From assembly GCA_016296575.1 (NCBI GenBank), contig JAEDJA010000032.1, positions 1 through 26,706 of the forward strand: a DNA stretch of 26,706 nt, read 5' to 3'. Source of the stretch: Treponema sp. (GTDB taxonomy: Bacteria > Spirochaetota > Spirochaetia > Treponematales > Treponemataceae). The notes under the pieces were generated by a model. That model did no database searches, had not been told where the DNA came from, and saw nothing but the letters and a program-made list of their open reading frames with translations. Within the stretch, counting starts at the first letter, position 1. The number at the start of each line of letters is the position of its first letter. Position numbers and translations under genes: made by a program. Of the stretch, positions 1 through 6,766 are shown in pieces.

Positions 1-80
1 TTTAAGCTAAATCCACGTTTTTGCAAAAAAATCAGGAGACACAACATATTGTCTAACGCGGGAAAACTTATTTATTATTT

Positions 81-103
81 TTTAGGTCAAAATTCGAGTT
101 TTG
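81..103 (+). repeat. Left terminal inverted repeat of the IS982 element
   Basis: Begins TTTAGGTCAAA and matches the reverse complement of the right end (964-986) at 20 of 23 positions. It overlaps the 3' end of the transposase gene, whose last residues (KLEF) are encoded in it. Confidence 0.85.
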
Positions 104-893
104 CAACAGTCTGGAGGCTAGGTAAAAACCATTGCTTAGCATCTTCAACTAAATGAAATAAAAATGCAGAAATACTGTAGAAGAAGTGCCTGAACATTCC
201 GGTTACGCTTCTTGCCCTGTGATAAATCAGATTGTAATTCAGCTTCATGCCTGACTCAAACATTCTTTTCAAATCTGCTTCTTTAAGAAGATATCCAGCA
301 TCAGTAACGAAAATTCCTTCAAGCCCTTCTGTAATATCTGCAAAAGCCTGACTGTCGTGTTCCTTGCCAGGACGGAAGCAAAGTTTTACCAGTGTGCCGT
401 CTCCAGTGCAGATTCCCTGCAATTTGAAGCCGTAAAACCAGCCTTTCGTGGATTTTCCCCTGCTTGCGATACCCTTTGCAACTTTATGAGATGAAATATA
501 ACGGTTTTCACATACCGTAATCGGAGTTGAATCGACATAGAACACATTGCCCGTACAGTAAATCCTGTTCAGATAAAGCTGATATTGGACGAATGCAATT
601 ATGAATCCGACAGATTTGTTCGAGACTTTCATAAAATTCTCATAGTTCGTAAGCATCGGAAAATATAGTTTGTAATGATTCTCTGCGTTTTTGTGGAAAG
701 TCTTAAGGTCGCCGGTACGATCAAAGATACGGATAAGATTTAATGTGACAACGTCTGATATTGACATTCTGCGTTTTGGGCCTCGCTTTCCGTAATACAT
801 GGCAAAATTCTTTTTCCCGGCAGAAGTTTCAAGAAACCTATGGATAAAATCATCTACTATGCAATATAATGTAATCAGGCTGTTTTCAGTCAT
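87..893 (-). pseudogene. IS982 family transposase, catalytic Glu region deleted
   Basis: A 268-residue DDE transposase for cut-and-paste movement of its own element. The first catalytic aspartate is in FYVDSTPI (D121) and the second in IFVTDAGYL (D198). After GMKL (about residue 218) the protein jumps straight to NYNLIYHRARS, the region just before the conserved tail GMFRHFFYS. The segment that should carry the third acidic residue (as in IIESDWGTLK in the related fragment at 16599-16817) is absent although the frame is kept. Family members are usually nearer 290-300 residues. The start at 893 is the natural N-terminus (MTENSLI). The enzyme is inferred to be inactive. The family call is strong; the exact deletion point is approximate. 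Confidence 0.85.
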
Positions 894-963
894 GGCATTC
901 CTCCGTATTTTTGTTTGTGATTATTCAAATTTTACAGAGAATGCCTTTTTTTGTAAATTTATC

Positions 964-986
964 TAAAACTTGAAATTTGACCTAAA
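964..986 (-). repeat. Right terminal inverted repeat of the IS982 element
   Basis: Its reverse complement begins TTTAGGTCAAA and matches the left end (81-103) at 20 of 23 positions. It lies about 70 bp upstream of the transposase start, leaving room for the transposase promoter. Confidence 0.85.
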
Positions 987-1092
987 ACTTTACATGAGCC
1001 AGTTTTTTAATCTTCAGGAAGCTATAAATGACTGCTTCAATTTAGCAAATCAGCTTGCATGTTAACAAAATAAGAATAGAAGGAGAATTAAT

Positions 1093-1605
1093 ATGATAAA
1101 TTCAAATACACTTAATTTCAGATTTTACAAAATCCTTCAAAGCAAGGATTTATTAAAGCATGGCAAATACCAGGCCTTCGACACCCCTTATGATGCACCG
1201 GAATTTAACTGGGGTCAGGCTTTTTATATCATAACAGACAAAGATTACATTAGTCACAAAATCGAAGAGGATGATTTAGCCCACCGCATCGACCACATAG
1301 CAATTAATGGCCCAATCCAGATAATTTATTGTCCTCCAACAAAAGAAGATATTGAGTCAATTTTTAGAATGACTGAGGATATCTGTATTGCTGGTGTTTA
1401 TTCCTCTTGTATTCTTGAAGAGGGAGCATACAAAGGACAAAAATGTACATACCATTTCTTTGCTTCTAACAAAGCGACTAATTGCTTTACACAGGAAGAG
1501 CTTGTAGACCGAATATGCAGCGGAGCAGAAGAAAAGGCCTTCAAGCAAAAGGTGAAAAAGGCTCCTGAAATCAAAATTGATGATAAAGGAAGAGTAATTT
1601 ATTGA
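1093..1605 (+). CDS. Hypothetical protein, 170 aa
   Basis: I do not recognise this protein. A good Shine-Dalgarno sequence (AAGGAG) lies 8 nt before the ATG, and composition and codon use look genuine. It appears soluble, with no signal peptide or membrane segment, and has a mixed alpha/beta composition. The middle carries two close cysteines (SSCIL and GQKCTYHFF), and the tail is lysine-rich and ends EIKIDDKGRVIY. It stands alone between the IS982 element and the hsdS relic, which converges on it, so there is no operon context. It could be cargo of the degraded defence island, but nothing in its sequence shows a function. Confidence 0.7.
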   Translation: MINSNTLNFRFYKILQSKDLLKHGKYQAFDTPYDAPEFNWGQAFYIITDKDYISHKIEEDDLAHRIDHIAINGPIQIIYCPPTKEDIESIFRMTEDICIAGVYSSCILEEGAYKGQKCTYHFFASNKATNCFTQEELVDRICSGAEEKAFKQKVKKAPEIKIDDKGRVIY

Positions 1606-1739
1606 AGAGTAAGCCACAGGGCTGACGGACTCAGAAAGTTATTAGCTTAGGACTAATTTATAGAAAAAAGTTATATATTTTCACAAAAAATATCTCTTTA
1701 GGATTATAATAGAAGGGCTATTTCATTATGTAAATCTAA

Positions 1740-1888
1740 TTATTTACAAAGTTCTCTCTGGCGTTCTATTGGCGGCATGGGAAATTCTACGGCCATGATA
1801 TCTTTCATTGAAAGAGAAACATTTTGCAGGCCTTTCATCTTACGATTTTGCAGATGTCACCAATTTTTACTTTTTTCCATTCGCTCAT
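1740..1888 (-). pseudogene. hsdS: Type I restriction specificity subunit (HsdS) relic
   Basis: Reading the minus strand from 1888, a 17-residue head (MSEWKKVKIGDICKIVR) ends at TGA 1835-1837. It is typical of HsdS N-termini. Overlapping that stop in another frame is a tail-like stretch containing QNVSLSMKDI and FPMPPIERQRELCK, the motif pattern that ends an HsdS target-recognition domain (PPxxxQ). A large internal deletion has therefore joined the start of hsdS to a distal part out of frame. It starts 3 nt after the Fic stop codon, so it was the next gene in the same operon. Only about 150 of the expected 1,200 bases remain. The HsdS identity is inferred from these short motifs. Confidence 0.65.
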
Positions 1889-1891
1889 TTC

Positions 1892-2947
1892 TTATTCCTT
1901 CAACAAATCCATCAAACCAATGTTTATAAACAGATTATCTTTCCCCACTTTCATGCATTTTAGGATTCCAATATCTTCCAGTTGATGCAAATATCTTGAA
2001 GCGGCTTTGCGTTCTACTCCAAGAGATTTTACAATGAATTCAACTTTGCAATATGGATTTTCAAAAAGAGTTTCTATCAATTCTTTTGAATAGATTTTTG
2101 GAGCTTCTGTTTTTACTTTTTCTGCAGTATCTTCCAAAAGTTTTTTTATGGCTTTTACTTTCTGGATTGTATCGGCTGCAGTTTCTTCAATTCCCTTTAG
2201 AATAAAAATTATCCAATCTTCCCAAGCCTCGTTTACGCGTACATTCTGTAAAAGCTTGTAGTAACTGTATTTATTTTTAATTATGTATGAACTGAGATAT
2301 AAAATTGGAACATCAAGATGATGTTTCAAAATAAGATAGAGAATATTTACGATTCGTCCTGTTCTACCGTTGCCATCGTAAAATGGATGAATACTTTCAA
2401 ATTGATAATGTAGAATAGCAAGCTTTGAAAGACTGTCGTCTTCGTTATTCAGATATTCAGTAAAATTCTTTAATAGTTCATCTATTTCTTCTTTTGACTG
2501 AGGTGGAGTATAAACAACTTCATTTGTTGTGTCATTTACAAGTTTTGTTCCTGGCATAGTTCGGATTTCTGCATCATTTTGAACCAGAACTTTTTGAATC
2601 TGAACAATATCATTTATTGAAATAAAATCATGTTCCTTAAGTTGATTAAAACCTGAGTACAAAGCTTCACGGTAGAACATAACTTCTTTTGTAGCTGAGT
2701 CAATTTTCTTTACTGTCTCCGATACAGCCTTATAAAGATCATCTTTTGTTGTGATGATGTTTTCTATTTCTGAACTGTCTTTTGACTCCTGAAGTACAAC
2801 TGCATTTATAAGAATTGATTGATTGGGAATAAGATTTGCACAGCCCTTTAATTCGGCAAGCATTTTTACCGCTTTGTTTTCAGCTTTGAGAATCTTGATC
2901 GTTTCCGTTTTTGAAGAATCAATTGGGAGCTTTTGTAATTCAGTCAT
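1892..2947 (-). CDS. Fic family protein with C-terminal winged helix
   Basis: Fic proteins transfer AMP or another nucleotide group from a nucleotide cofactor to target proteins. From the ATG at 2947 the protein is 351 residues. The active-site motif HPFYDGNGR is complete (residues 187-195), with catalytic H187 and the metal-binding D191. SSEIEN (residues 58-63) fits the inhibitory S/TxxxE(G/N) helix of self-inhibited class II Fic proteins. The last 55 residues look like a winged helix (SLGVERKAASRYLHQLEDIG), suggesting DNA binding. A longer reading starting at 3016 would run through the promoter and operator-like repeats, so I chose 2947. The gene sits between hsdR and hsdS relics on the same strand, a position known for Fic and RhuM genes in type I loci. 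It is the only intact gene of that locus. Confidence 0.9.
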   Translation of the reverse strand: MTELQKLPIDSSKTETIKILKAENKAVKMLAELKGCANLIPNQSILINAVVLQESKDSSEIENIITTKDDLYKAVSETVKKIDSATKEVMFYREALYSGFNQLKEHDFISINDIVQIQKVLVQNDAEIRTMPGTKLVNDTTNEVVYTPPQSKEEIDELLKNFTEYLNNEDDSLSKLAILHYQFESIHPFYDGNGRTGRIVNILYLILKHHLDVPILYLSSYIIKNKYSYYKLLQNVRVNEAWEDWIIFILKGIEETAADTIQKVKAIKKLLEDTAEKVKTEAPKIYSKELIETLFENPYCKVEFIVKSLGVERKAASRYLHQLEDIGILKCMKVGKDNLFINIGLMDLLKE

Positions 2948-2953
2948 GTCCCA

Positions 2954-2982
2954 ATTATACATCACTTTGGTACATAAAACAA
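2954..2982 (-). promoter_or_regulatory. Promoter of the Fic gene, probably leaderless
   Basis: On the minus strand a -35 box TTGTTT (2977-2982) and a perfect TATAAT (2954-2959) are separated by 17 bases. Only 6 bases lie between the -10 box and the ATG at 2947, so transcription should begin at or within a base or two of the start codon. No Shine-Dalgarno sequence precedes the ATG. Confidence 0.7.
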
Positions 2983-3056
2983 GAAATATGTACCAAATTT
3001 TGTAATTTTGGTACATATAAAAAAGGCGTGCACAAATTTTCAGATTATTGGTACAT
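2966..3056. repeat. Four TTTGGTACAT boxes, candidate Fic operators
   Basis: The ten-base box occurs at 2966-2975, inverted at 2988-2997, direct at 3007-3016, and as ATTGGTACAT at 3047-3056. The first two form an inverted repeat that brackets the -35 box. The direct copies are spaced 41 and 40 bases apart, close to four helical turns. The winged helix at the end of the Fic protein is a natural candidate reader, which would make the gene autoregulated; this is inference. Confidence 0.6.
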
Positions 3057-3111
3057 AATGCCTATTAATACCCATTTTTCGTATATACGCATTTTTAGGG
3101 AATAGAAATAT

Positions 3112-3441
3112 TTACTCTGCGCTGTAAATCTCTGCTTCCAGTTCGCGGATTGCCTGAAGGTACTGCGCTTTTCCGCCGAAGAGATTTACGATTTCTGCCG
3201 GGGTTCCGATTTCTTTGATTGGGTCTACGGTGAGAACTTTCATATCTTCTATTTCTTCGATTCCGGTCTGGGCGTATTTATCTAAAAGGGCATCAAGAAC
3301 TGCTCGTGCTTTGTCGCCACATTTGGTCCAGCAGTTTCGTTTGCGGACATTTTCGGCTCGTCCTTTTCTTGTAAGGGCTGGGGCATCCCAAGCGATATGA
3401 CAGATGAGGTCAAAAATATCCAGGTCATTTTTTTCTCCATT
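3112..3441 (-). pseudogene. hsdR: Type I restriction endonuclease R subunit (HsdR), 3' remnant
   Basis: HsdR is the ATP-driven DNA translocase and nuclease of type I restriction systems. Only the extreme C-terminus remains: about 109 codons open from a stop at 3442-3444 to TAA at 3112-3114. Recognisable stretches are FDLICHIAWDAPALTRKGRA, ARAVLDALLDKYAQTGI, and GTPAEIVNLFGGKAQYLQAI. These are typical of the EcoEI-type HsdR C-terminal domain. The motor and nuclease domains, normally about 700-900 residues, are gone. It lies upstream of Fic and the hsdS relic on the same strand, so the original order was hsdR, fic, hsdS. No hsdM is visible. Confidence 0.8.
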
Positions 3442-3554
3442 TCATAGCCACCAAAAGGCTCTGCACTTTGGAAACACGAGAAGGGCAACGTGCCTTTTCT
3501 AAATAGTTAGTATTACTACACATCAGCACTTAGATTATTCCATAGACTAAAAGA

Positions 3555-3692
3555 ATGGAAAGTAAAGAAATCCAACAACGTCTCTTAGAGAATTTACGGA
3601 AGATACGTAAGAATAAAAAAATGACACAGCTTGATCTTGCAATTGATTTTGAAAAAGAATGGAAATTAAAGTTTCTGTTACGGATGAAATAA
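3555..3692 (+). pseudogene. XRE helix-turn-helix regulator, N-terminal stub
   Basis: The 45-codon ORF starts MESKEIQQRLLENLRKIRKN and continues MTQLDLAIDFE, the first two helices of a Cro/CI-type domain. It then runs into unrelated residues and stops. The recognition helix is absent. It looks like the head of a regulator gene cut by a deletion. A second frame opening at 3659 may be part of the gene brought in at the junction, but I cannot identify it. Confidence 0.5.
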
Positions 3693-3733
3693 AAAAATGT
3701 CTGCAAAAATATCTAGAAGAGAAATTGAATTCT

Positions 3734-3898
3734 TTATTCTTTTCCATCTCCACGAATATAAACATTTTCATTAAAGTCTCCTTCACGATATCTGACAATG
3801 GAATCAGCAGAAAAGACTTTGACGGCAAGAACAAATTTTTCGGCATTATCATCTACACTTCTCATTCCATATGTCATTTTTGCATGGGTAACAAACAT
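3734..3898 (-). CDS. Small ORF, 54 aa, unrecognised
   Basis: This minus-strand frame encodes 54 residues with protein-like composition, including AEKFVLAVKVFSADSIVRYR and a tail FNENVYIRGDGKE. Its ATG lies inside the first unit of the tandem repeat at 3894-3968, and no convincing Shine-Dalgarno sequence precedes it. It may be a fragment of a larger lost gene, with the repeat marking the break point. I cannot assign a family. Confidence 0.3.
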   Translation of the reverse strand: MFVTHAKMTYGMRSVDDNAEKFVLAVKVFSADSIVRYREGDFNENVYIRGDGKE

Positions 3899-3968
3899 TG
3901 CCGAACATTGCCCAACATTGCCGGAACATTACCATAACATTGCCGGAACATTACCATAACATTGCCAG
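3894..3968 (+). repeat. Tandem repeat, 10-11 bp unit, seven copies
   Basis: Seven head-to-tail units begin AACATT. The first two are 10 bp (AACATTGCCG, AACATTGCCC) and the rest are 11 bp, alternating AACATTGCCGG and AACATTACCAT. The last five therefore also form a 22-bp higher-order repeat. The array is intergenic, about 110 bp upstream of the MATE gene. There are no spacers, so it is not a CRISPR array. Copy number may vary by slippage. Confidence 0.85.
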
Positions 3969-4075
3969 AAGTCTTACTTTCAATTTATGAAAAATCTGTA
4001 GGTCAACCCCTGCGGTTAATTACACACTAAAAAAACTTATTTACTATATCAAATTTTTTTACTATATTTCTCTCT

Positions 4076-5401
4076 ATGCTTTTCAAATCAGAATACAAAA
4101 ACAAACTCGTAAAAATTTTTGTTCCTATCATGCTGAGTAATCTGATTGCTCAGATTCAGATGTTTATTGACCGCATCTTTTTGGGACGTATGGATATTCT
4201 TTATATGAGTGCGGTTGGAAATGCGACTGCCCCCATGTGGACTACTATGTCTTTTGTTTTTTCTTTGGCTATGGGAGCTTCAATTATTATAAGCCAGGCG
4301 GTTGGCGAAAAGGATATTGAAAAGTCTAAGGATTACGCAGCTTCCCTGATAAAGTTTCATAACGTAATTCCAGTTCTGCTCTTTTTGTTCTGGACTTTCT
4401 GCAGTCCTCTTGTTTTTAAGCTGATGGGCGTTTCGGAAAATGTAATGAAGCCTTGCGTTACTTATACAAGAATTTATGCGCCGGTTTATTTGATTATTGG
4501 CCTTGGTGCTTCTTACTCTGTTGTTTTTCAGACCTCTAATTATACTAAGCCGCTGGTTGCTTATGGAATTCTCCGTTCGGTTTTGAATATCATTCTTGAT
4601 TATCTTTTGATTTTTGGAAACTTCGGCTTTCCTCGTATGGAAATTGCGGGTGCGGCTCTTGGTACTACAATTGCAGAATATGTGGGCGCGATTTACCTGA
4701 TGTACATAACAATTACAAAGAAGGATAAATTCTTTACCAGTCCCGGCCTTAAGAGAATTCTCGGCACCAAGTTCCGACCTTATCTGAAATCTATAAAGCT
4801 TGGGCTGCCTACTGCCTGCGAAGATTTGCTCTGGAATTTGGGAAATCTTTGTATCATCAGAATTCTTAATACAATTAATGAGATGGCGGCTGGTATCTAC
4901 TCTATGGTATTTACGGTGGAGATTCTTTTTGTTGTAGTCATTGGTGCTATTGGAAGTGGTACTTTGACTTTGACCGGCGAGGCAACTGGTGCAAAGGATA
5001 TTAAGTTGTATCGCAATGTTGTAAAAACTGCTGTGAAGTGGGCCTTCCTGGTTGCGGCCTTTGCCTTGATTTTTGTTTCGATTTTCCCTCGTCTGACTTT
5101 GAGTCTTTTTACAACAGATAAAGAAGTTATTGAGATGTCGGTAATCTATATAATTCTTGTTACGGCAAATCTTTTTGGAAAGTCCGGCAACATAATTTTT
5201 GGAAATGGTATCCGCGGCTATGGCGATACAAAATGGATGTTCTTTACTCAAGCCTTGGGGACTGTCGGAGTTGTCGGACTTTCCTGTCTTTGTGTATTTG
5301 TATTTAAACTCGGAATGCTTGGCGTCTTCATTGCAGTTTTGTGTGACGAAGCAATCCGAGCAGTGATAAATTTTATTCGTTTCTTAAAAATAAAATTTTA
5401 G
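4076..5401 (+). CDS. MATE family multidrug/Na+ antiporter
   Basis: An inner-membrane exporter that expels cationic drugs or metabolites in exchange for Na+ or H+. The 441 residues match the usual family length and contain about twelve hydrophobic segments in two homologous halves. The start KIFVPIMLSNLIAQIQMFID is the classic first helix, followed by GRMDILYMSAVGNA and GASIIISQAVGE. The second half begins at about residue 235 with SIKLGLPTACEDLLWN. The ATG lacks a good Shine-Dalgarno sequence (upstream is pyrimidine-rich), but no better in-frame start exists. It converges on the next gene with only 11 bp between stop codons and no clear terminator. The substrate is unknown. Confidence 0.93.
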   Translation: MLFKSEYKNKLVKIFVPIMLSNLIAQIQMFIDRIFLGRMDILYMSAVGNATAPMWTTMSFVFSLAMGASIIISQAVGEKDIEKSKDYAASLIKFHNVIPVLLFLFWTFCSPLVFKLMGVSENVMKPCVTYTRIYAPVYLIIGLGASYSVVFQTSNYTKPLVAYGILRSVLNIILDYLLIFGNFGFPRMEIAGAALGTTIAEYVGAIYLMYITITKKDKFFTSPGLKRILGTKFRPYLKSIKLGLPTACEDLLWNLGNLCIIRILNTINEMAAGIYSMVFTVEILFVVVIGAIGSGTLTLTGEATGAKDIKLYRNVVKTAVKWAFLVAAFALIFVSIFPRLTLSLFTTDKEVIEMSVIYIILVTANLFGKSGNIIFGNGIRGYGDTKWMFFTQALGTVGVVGLSCLCVFVFKLGMLGVFIAVLCDEAIRAVINFIRFLKIKF

Positions 5402-5412
5402 CAAACTTGGAA

Positions 5413-6420
5413 TTACAGCTCACTGATTTTTACCGGACGCTTTTTTCTATAAAAATCAACAAGCTTGTTTTGCGCAATCATAAAATCGTGTTTTATCTGT
5501 AAGAATTCTTTAAGACGTTCCATGAGGATAAAAAGATTTGCCCGGTCTTCGAACTCGGTGCGGGTCTGGGGCAAGGGGTGTGCTTTCATTTTATCGTGGA
5601 TGAGGGCCAGTTCCTCCAGCAGGGCTTTTACATCATTATCCTTGTGATATTCATTTGAAACTTTTTCGAGAAAATCTGAAAGGAGGGCAGCGGTGGCTGG
5701 AATTGTGCCAAGAAGCTGGGCGGCCTTGAACATCTCATAAAGAATCTTTGTCTGCTTTTCGCGCATATCCAGGTAACGGGAGTCGAAGGTATCTTTTTTT
5801 GAAAACTGATTGTTGTAATTTTCTTCTGCCTGTTTCTTGGCGGTGAAGATGCTTTCATTTAGTGAGACAAAACAGGAACCGTTGTAATCTGCAAGGGCGG
5901 GATTTTGGATTCGCAATGCCATTCTGTGAAGGGCTTGCTTTATCTGATTATCAGTCTGCTTTTTCAGTTCTTCTATATAATCAGCTTTTTTATGAAGTAA
6001 AAGATTTACAAGGATTCCAAAAGCAACTCCAAGAACAAAAAGCAGAATTTCATTTTTGATTTCGGCAGGACCGGTTTTTCCAAAAGAAAGAAAATGTGAA
6101 ATCAAAACAGAATCCATAGCCATGGCAGAAATCCATTTACGCCACTGACAGACAAGAATAAAAAGCAAAAGGTAAAGAAAAAAGACCGGCACCGTAAAGC
6201 CCAGGAGATTAAAGAGAGTGGTAGAAATTGCGAGTGCCACTGCAAAGGCAAGAAGGCGGGCAAGGGCTGTGCGCAGGGGTTCTTTTTTGGTCGGCTGCAC
6301 CGAAAGAATAGCAACAATTCCAGCCGAAACTGCAAAGTCCAGCTTGAGCACCTGAGCACAGAGAATTGCAAGTACGGCGGCCACGGTGATTTTTACTGTG
6401 TTTGTTAGGATGGATTTCAT
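5413..6420 (-). CDS. Aromatic acid exporter family (ArAE/FUSC-like) membrane protein
   Basis: Predicted inner-membrane protein of 335 residues. The first 145 or so residues hold five to six hydrophobic segments (for example ITVAAVLAILCAQVL, LLAFAVALAISTTLFNLLGF, ILLFVLGVAFGILVNLLLH). The rest is a charged, helical cytoplasmic domain with many lysines and glutamates (DYIEELKKQTDNQIKQAL onward). This matches the ArAE_1 (DUF939) plus C-terminal domain layout of Gram-positive and spirochete proteins. Family members are proposed exporters of aromatic acids, but experimental proof is limited. The start at 6420 gives the expected N-terminal MKSILTNTVKITVAA. It is convergent with the MATE gene, and the pairing of two exporters may be coincidental. 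Confidence 0.85.
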   Translation of the reverse strand: MKSILTNTVKITVAAVLAILCAQVLKLDFAVSAGIVAILSVQPTKKEPLRTALARLLAFAVALAISTTLFNLLGFTVPVFFLYLLLFILVCQWRKWISAMAMDSVLISHFLSFGKTGPAEIKNEILLFVLGVAFGILVNLLLHKKADYIEELKKQTDNQIKQALHRMALRIQNPALADYNGSCFVSLNESIFTAKKQAEENYNNQFSKKDTFDSRYLDMREKQTKILYEMFKAAQLLGTIPATAALLSDFLEKVSNEYHKDNDVKALLEELALIHDKMKAHPLPQTRTEFEDRANLFILMERLKEFLQIKHDFMIAQNKLVDFYRKKRPVKISEL

Positions 6421-6463
6421 GAAAAAAGTATAGCATGTAAAGGTGCTTTCTGTAATTGCTTCG

Positions 6464-6523
6464 AGCCTCTGCTGGTAAATCCATCTTGCCAGTGTATTTG
6501 GATTGATATTTTATCGTAACAAA
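6464..6523 (+). repeat. 60-bp dispersed direct repeat, copy 1
   Basis: Identical at 59 of 60 bases and in the same orientation as 17569-17628. The single difference is A here and C there. It contains a hairpin: CTGGTAA (6472-6478) pairs with TTGCCAG (6486-6492) through one G-T wobble. It ends 36 bp before tRNA-Asn. Similarity stops sharply at both edges, so it is a discrete repeat unit. Confidence 0.9.
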
Positions 6524-6559
6524 ATGCTGAGGGTTCAAGTCGCTCCGTTTCCGTATTTT

Positions 6560-6630
6560 GGAGAATTAGCACAATGGCAGAGCAGCGGACTGTTAATCCG
6601 CCTATACAAGTTCGATTCTTGTATTCTCCG
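6560..6630 (+). tRNA. tRNA-Asn (anticodon GTT)
   Basis: A full cloverleaf folds by eye. The acceptor GGAGAAT (6560-6566) pairs with ATTCTCC (6623-6629), and the discriminator G is at 6630. The anticodon stem GCGGA/TCCGC encloses loop CTGTTAA with anticodon GTT at 6592-6594. The T-arm is ACAAG-TTCGATT-CTTGT. CCA is not encoded. It decodes asparagine codons. The gene stands alone in a region rich in foreign genes, so it may have served as an integration landmark. Confidence 0.95.
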
Positions 6631-6687
6631 TATTATTCTGGTGTCAGTTTATGTTATAAAAAATAGGTGTGAAGTAATGAAGTAAAC

Positions 6688-6735
6688 AGTGAAGTATAGT
6701 GAAGTTTTACTACATTCTACTTCACTTTTCTTTTA
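6688..6735 (+). terminator. Likely intrinsic terminator after tRNA-Asn
   Basis: AGTGAAGTA (6688-6696) pairs perfectly with TACTTCACT (6718-6726), and an inner TAGT/ACTA can extend the stem. It is followed by a T-rich run (TTTCTTTTATTTT). The same stretch contains several GAAGTA direct repeats. It also lies just before the next gene, so a regulatory hairpin is possible. Confidence 0.6.
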
Positions 6736-6766
6736 TTTTATGGTAAAGTAAATCTGAGGTTGCTTT

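Larger units (their letters stand above)
80..987 (-). mobile_element. IS982-family insertion sequence, internally deleted
   Basis: The element is about 0.9 kb, bounded by imperfect terminal inverted repeats and filled by one transposase gene on the minus strand. The stop codon of the transposase lies inside the left repeat, so the gene uses almost the whole element. IS982 elements are usually about 1 kb, and the missing length agrees with the deletion seen in the transposase. No clear target-site duplication is visible. It is probably an immobile derivative unless a related transposase acts in trans. Confidence 0.85.

Noticed and set aside
994..1065. Small ORF MSQFFNLQEAINDCFNLANQ... beside the IS982 right end
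   Set aside because: 23 codons with no Shine-Dalgarno sequence and no recognisable family. It may be the tail of a disrupted gene, but there is not enough evidence.
3282..3488. 68-codon minus-strand ORF over the hsdR remnant
   Set aside because: The overlapping frame encodes a clear HsdR C-terminus, so this is a shadow of it.
3894..3968. CRISPR array
   Set aside because: Units of 10-11 bp are contiguous with no unique spacers, and no cas gene is present.
4280..5251. Long minus-strand ORF opposite the MATE gene
   Set aside because: It is a mirror of a clear transporter gene. Its translation is rich in Asn, Arg, Lys and Cys without any domain, and it has no ribosome-binding site.
6464..6630. 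Classical attL at tRNA-Asn
   Set aside because: The repeat does not include the tRNA 3' end, is upstream of the gene, and no integrase is present. Kept only as a possible recombination repeat.
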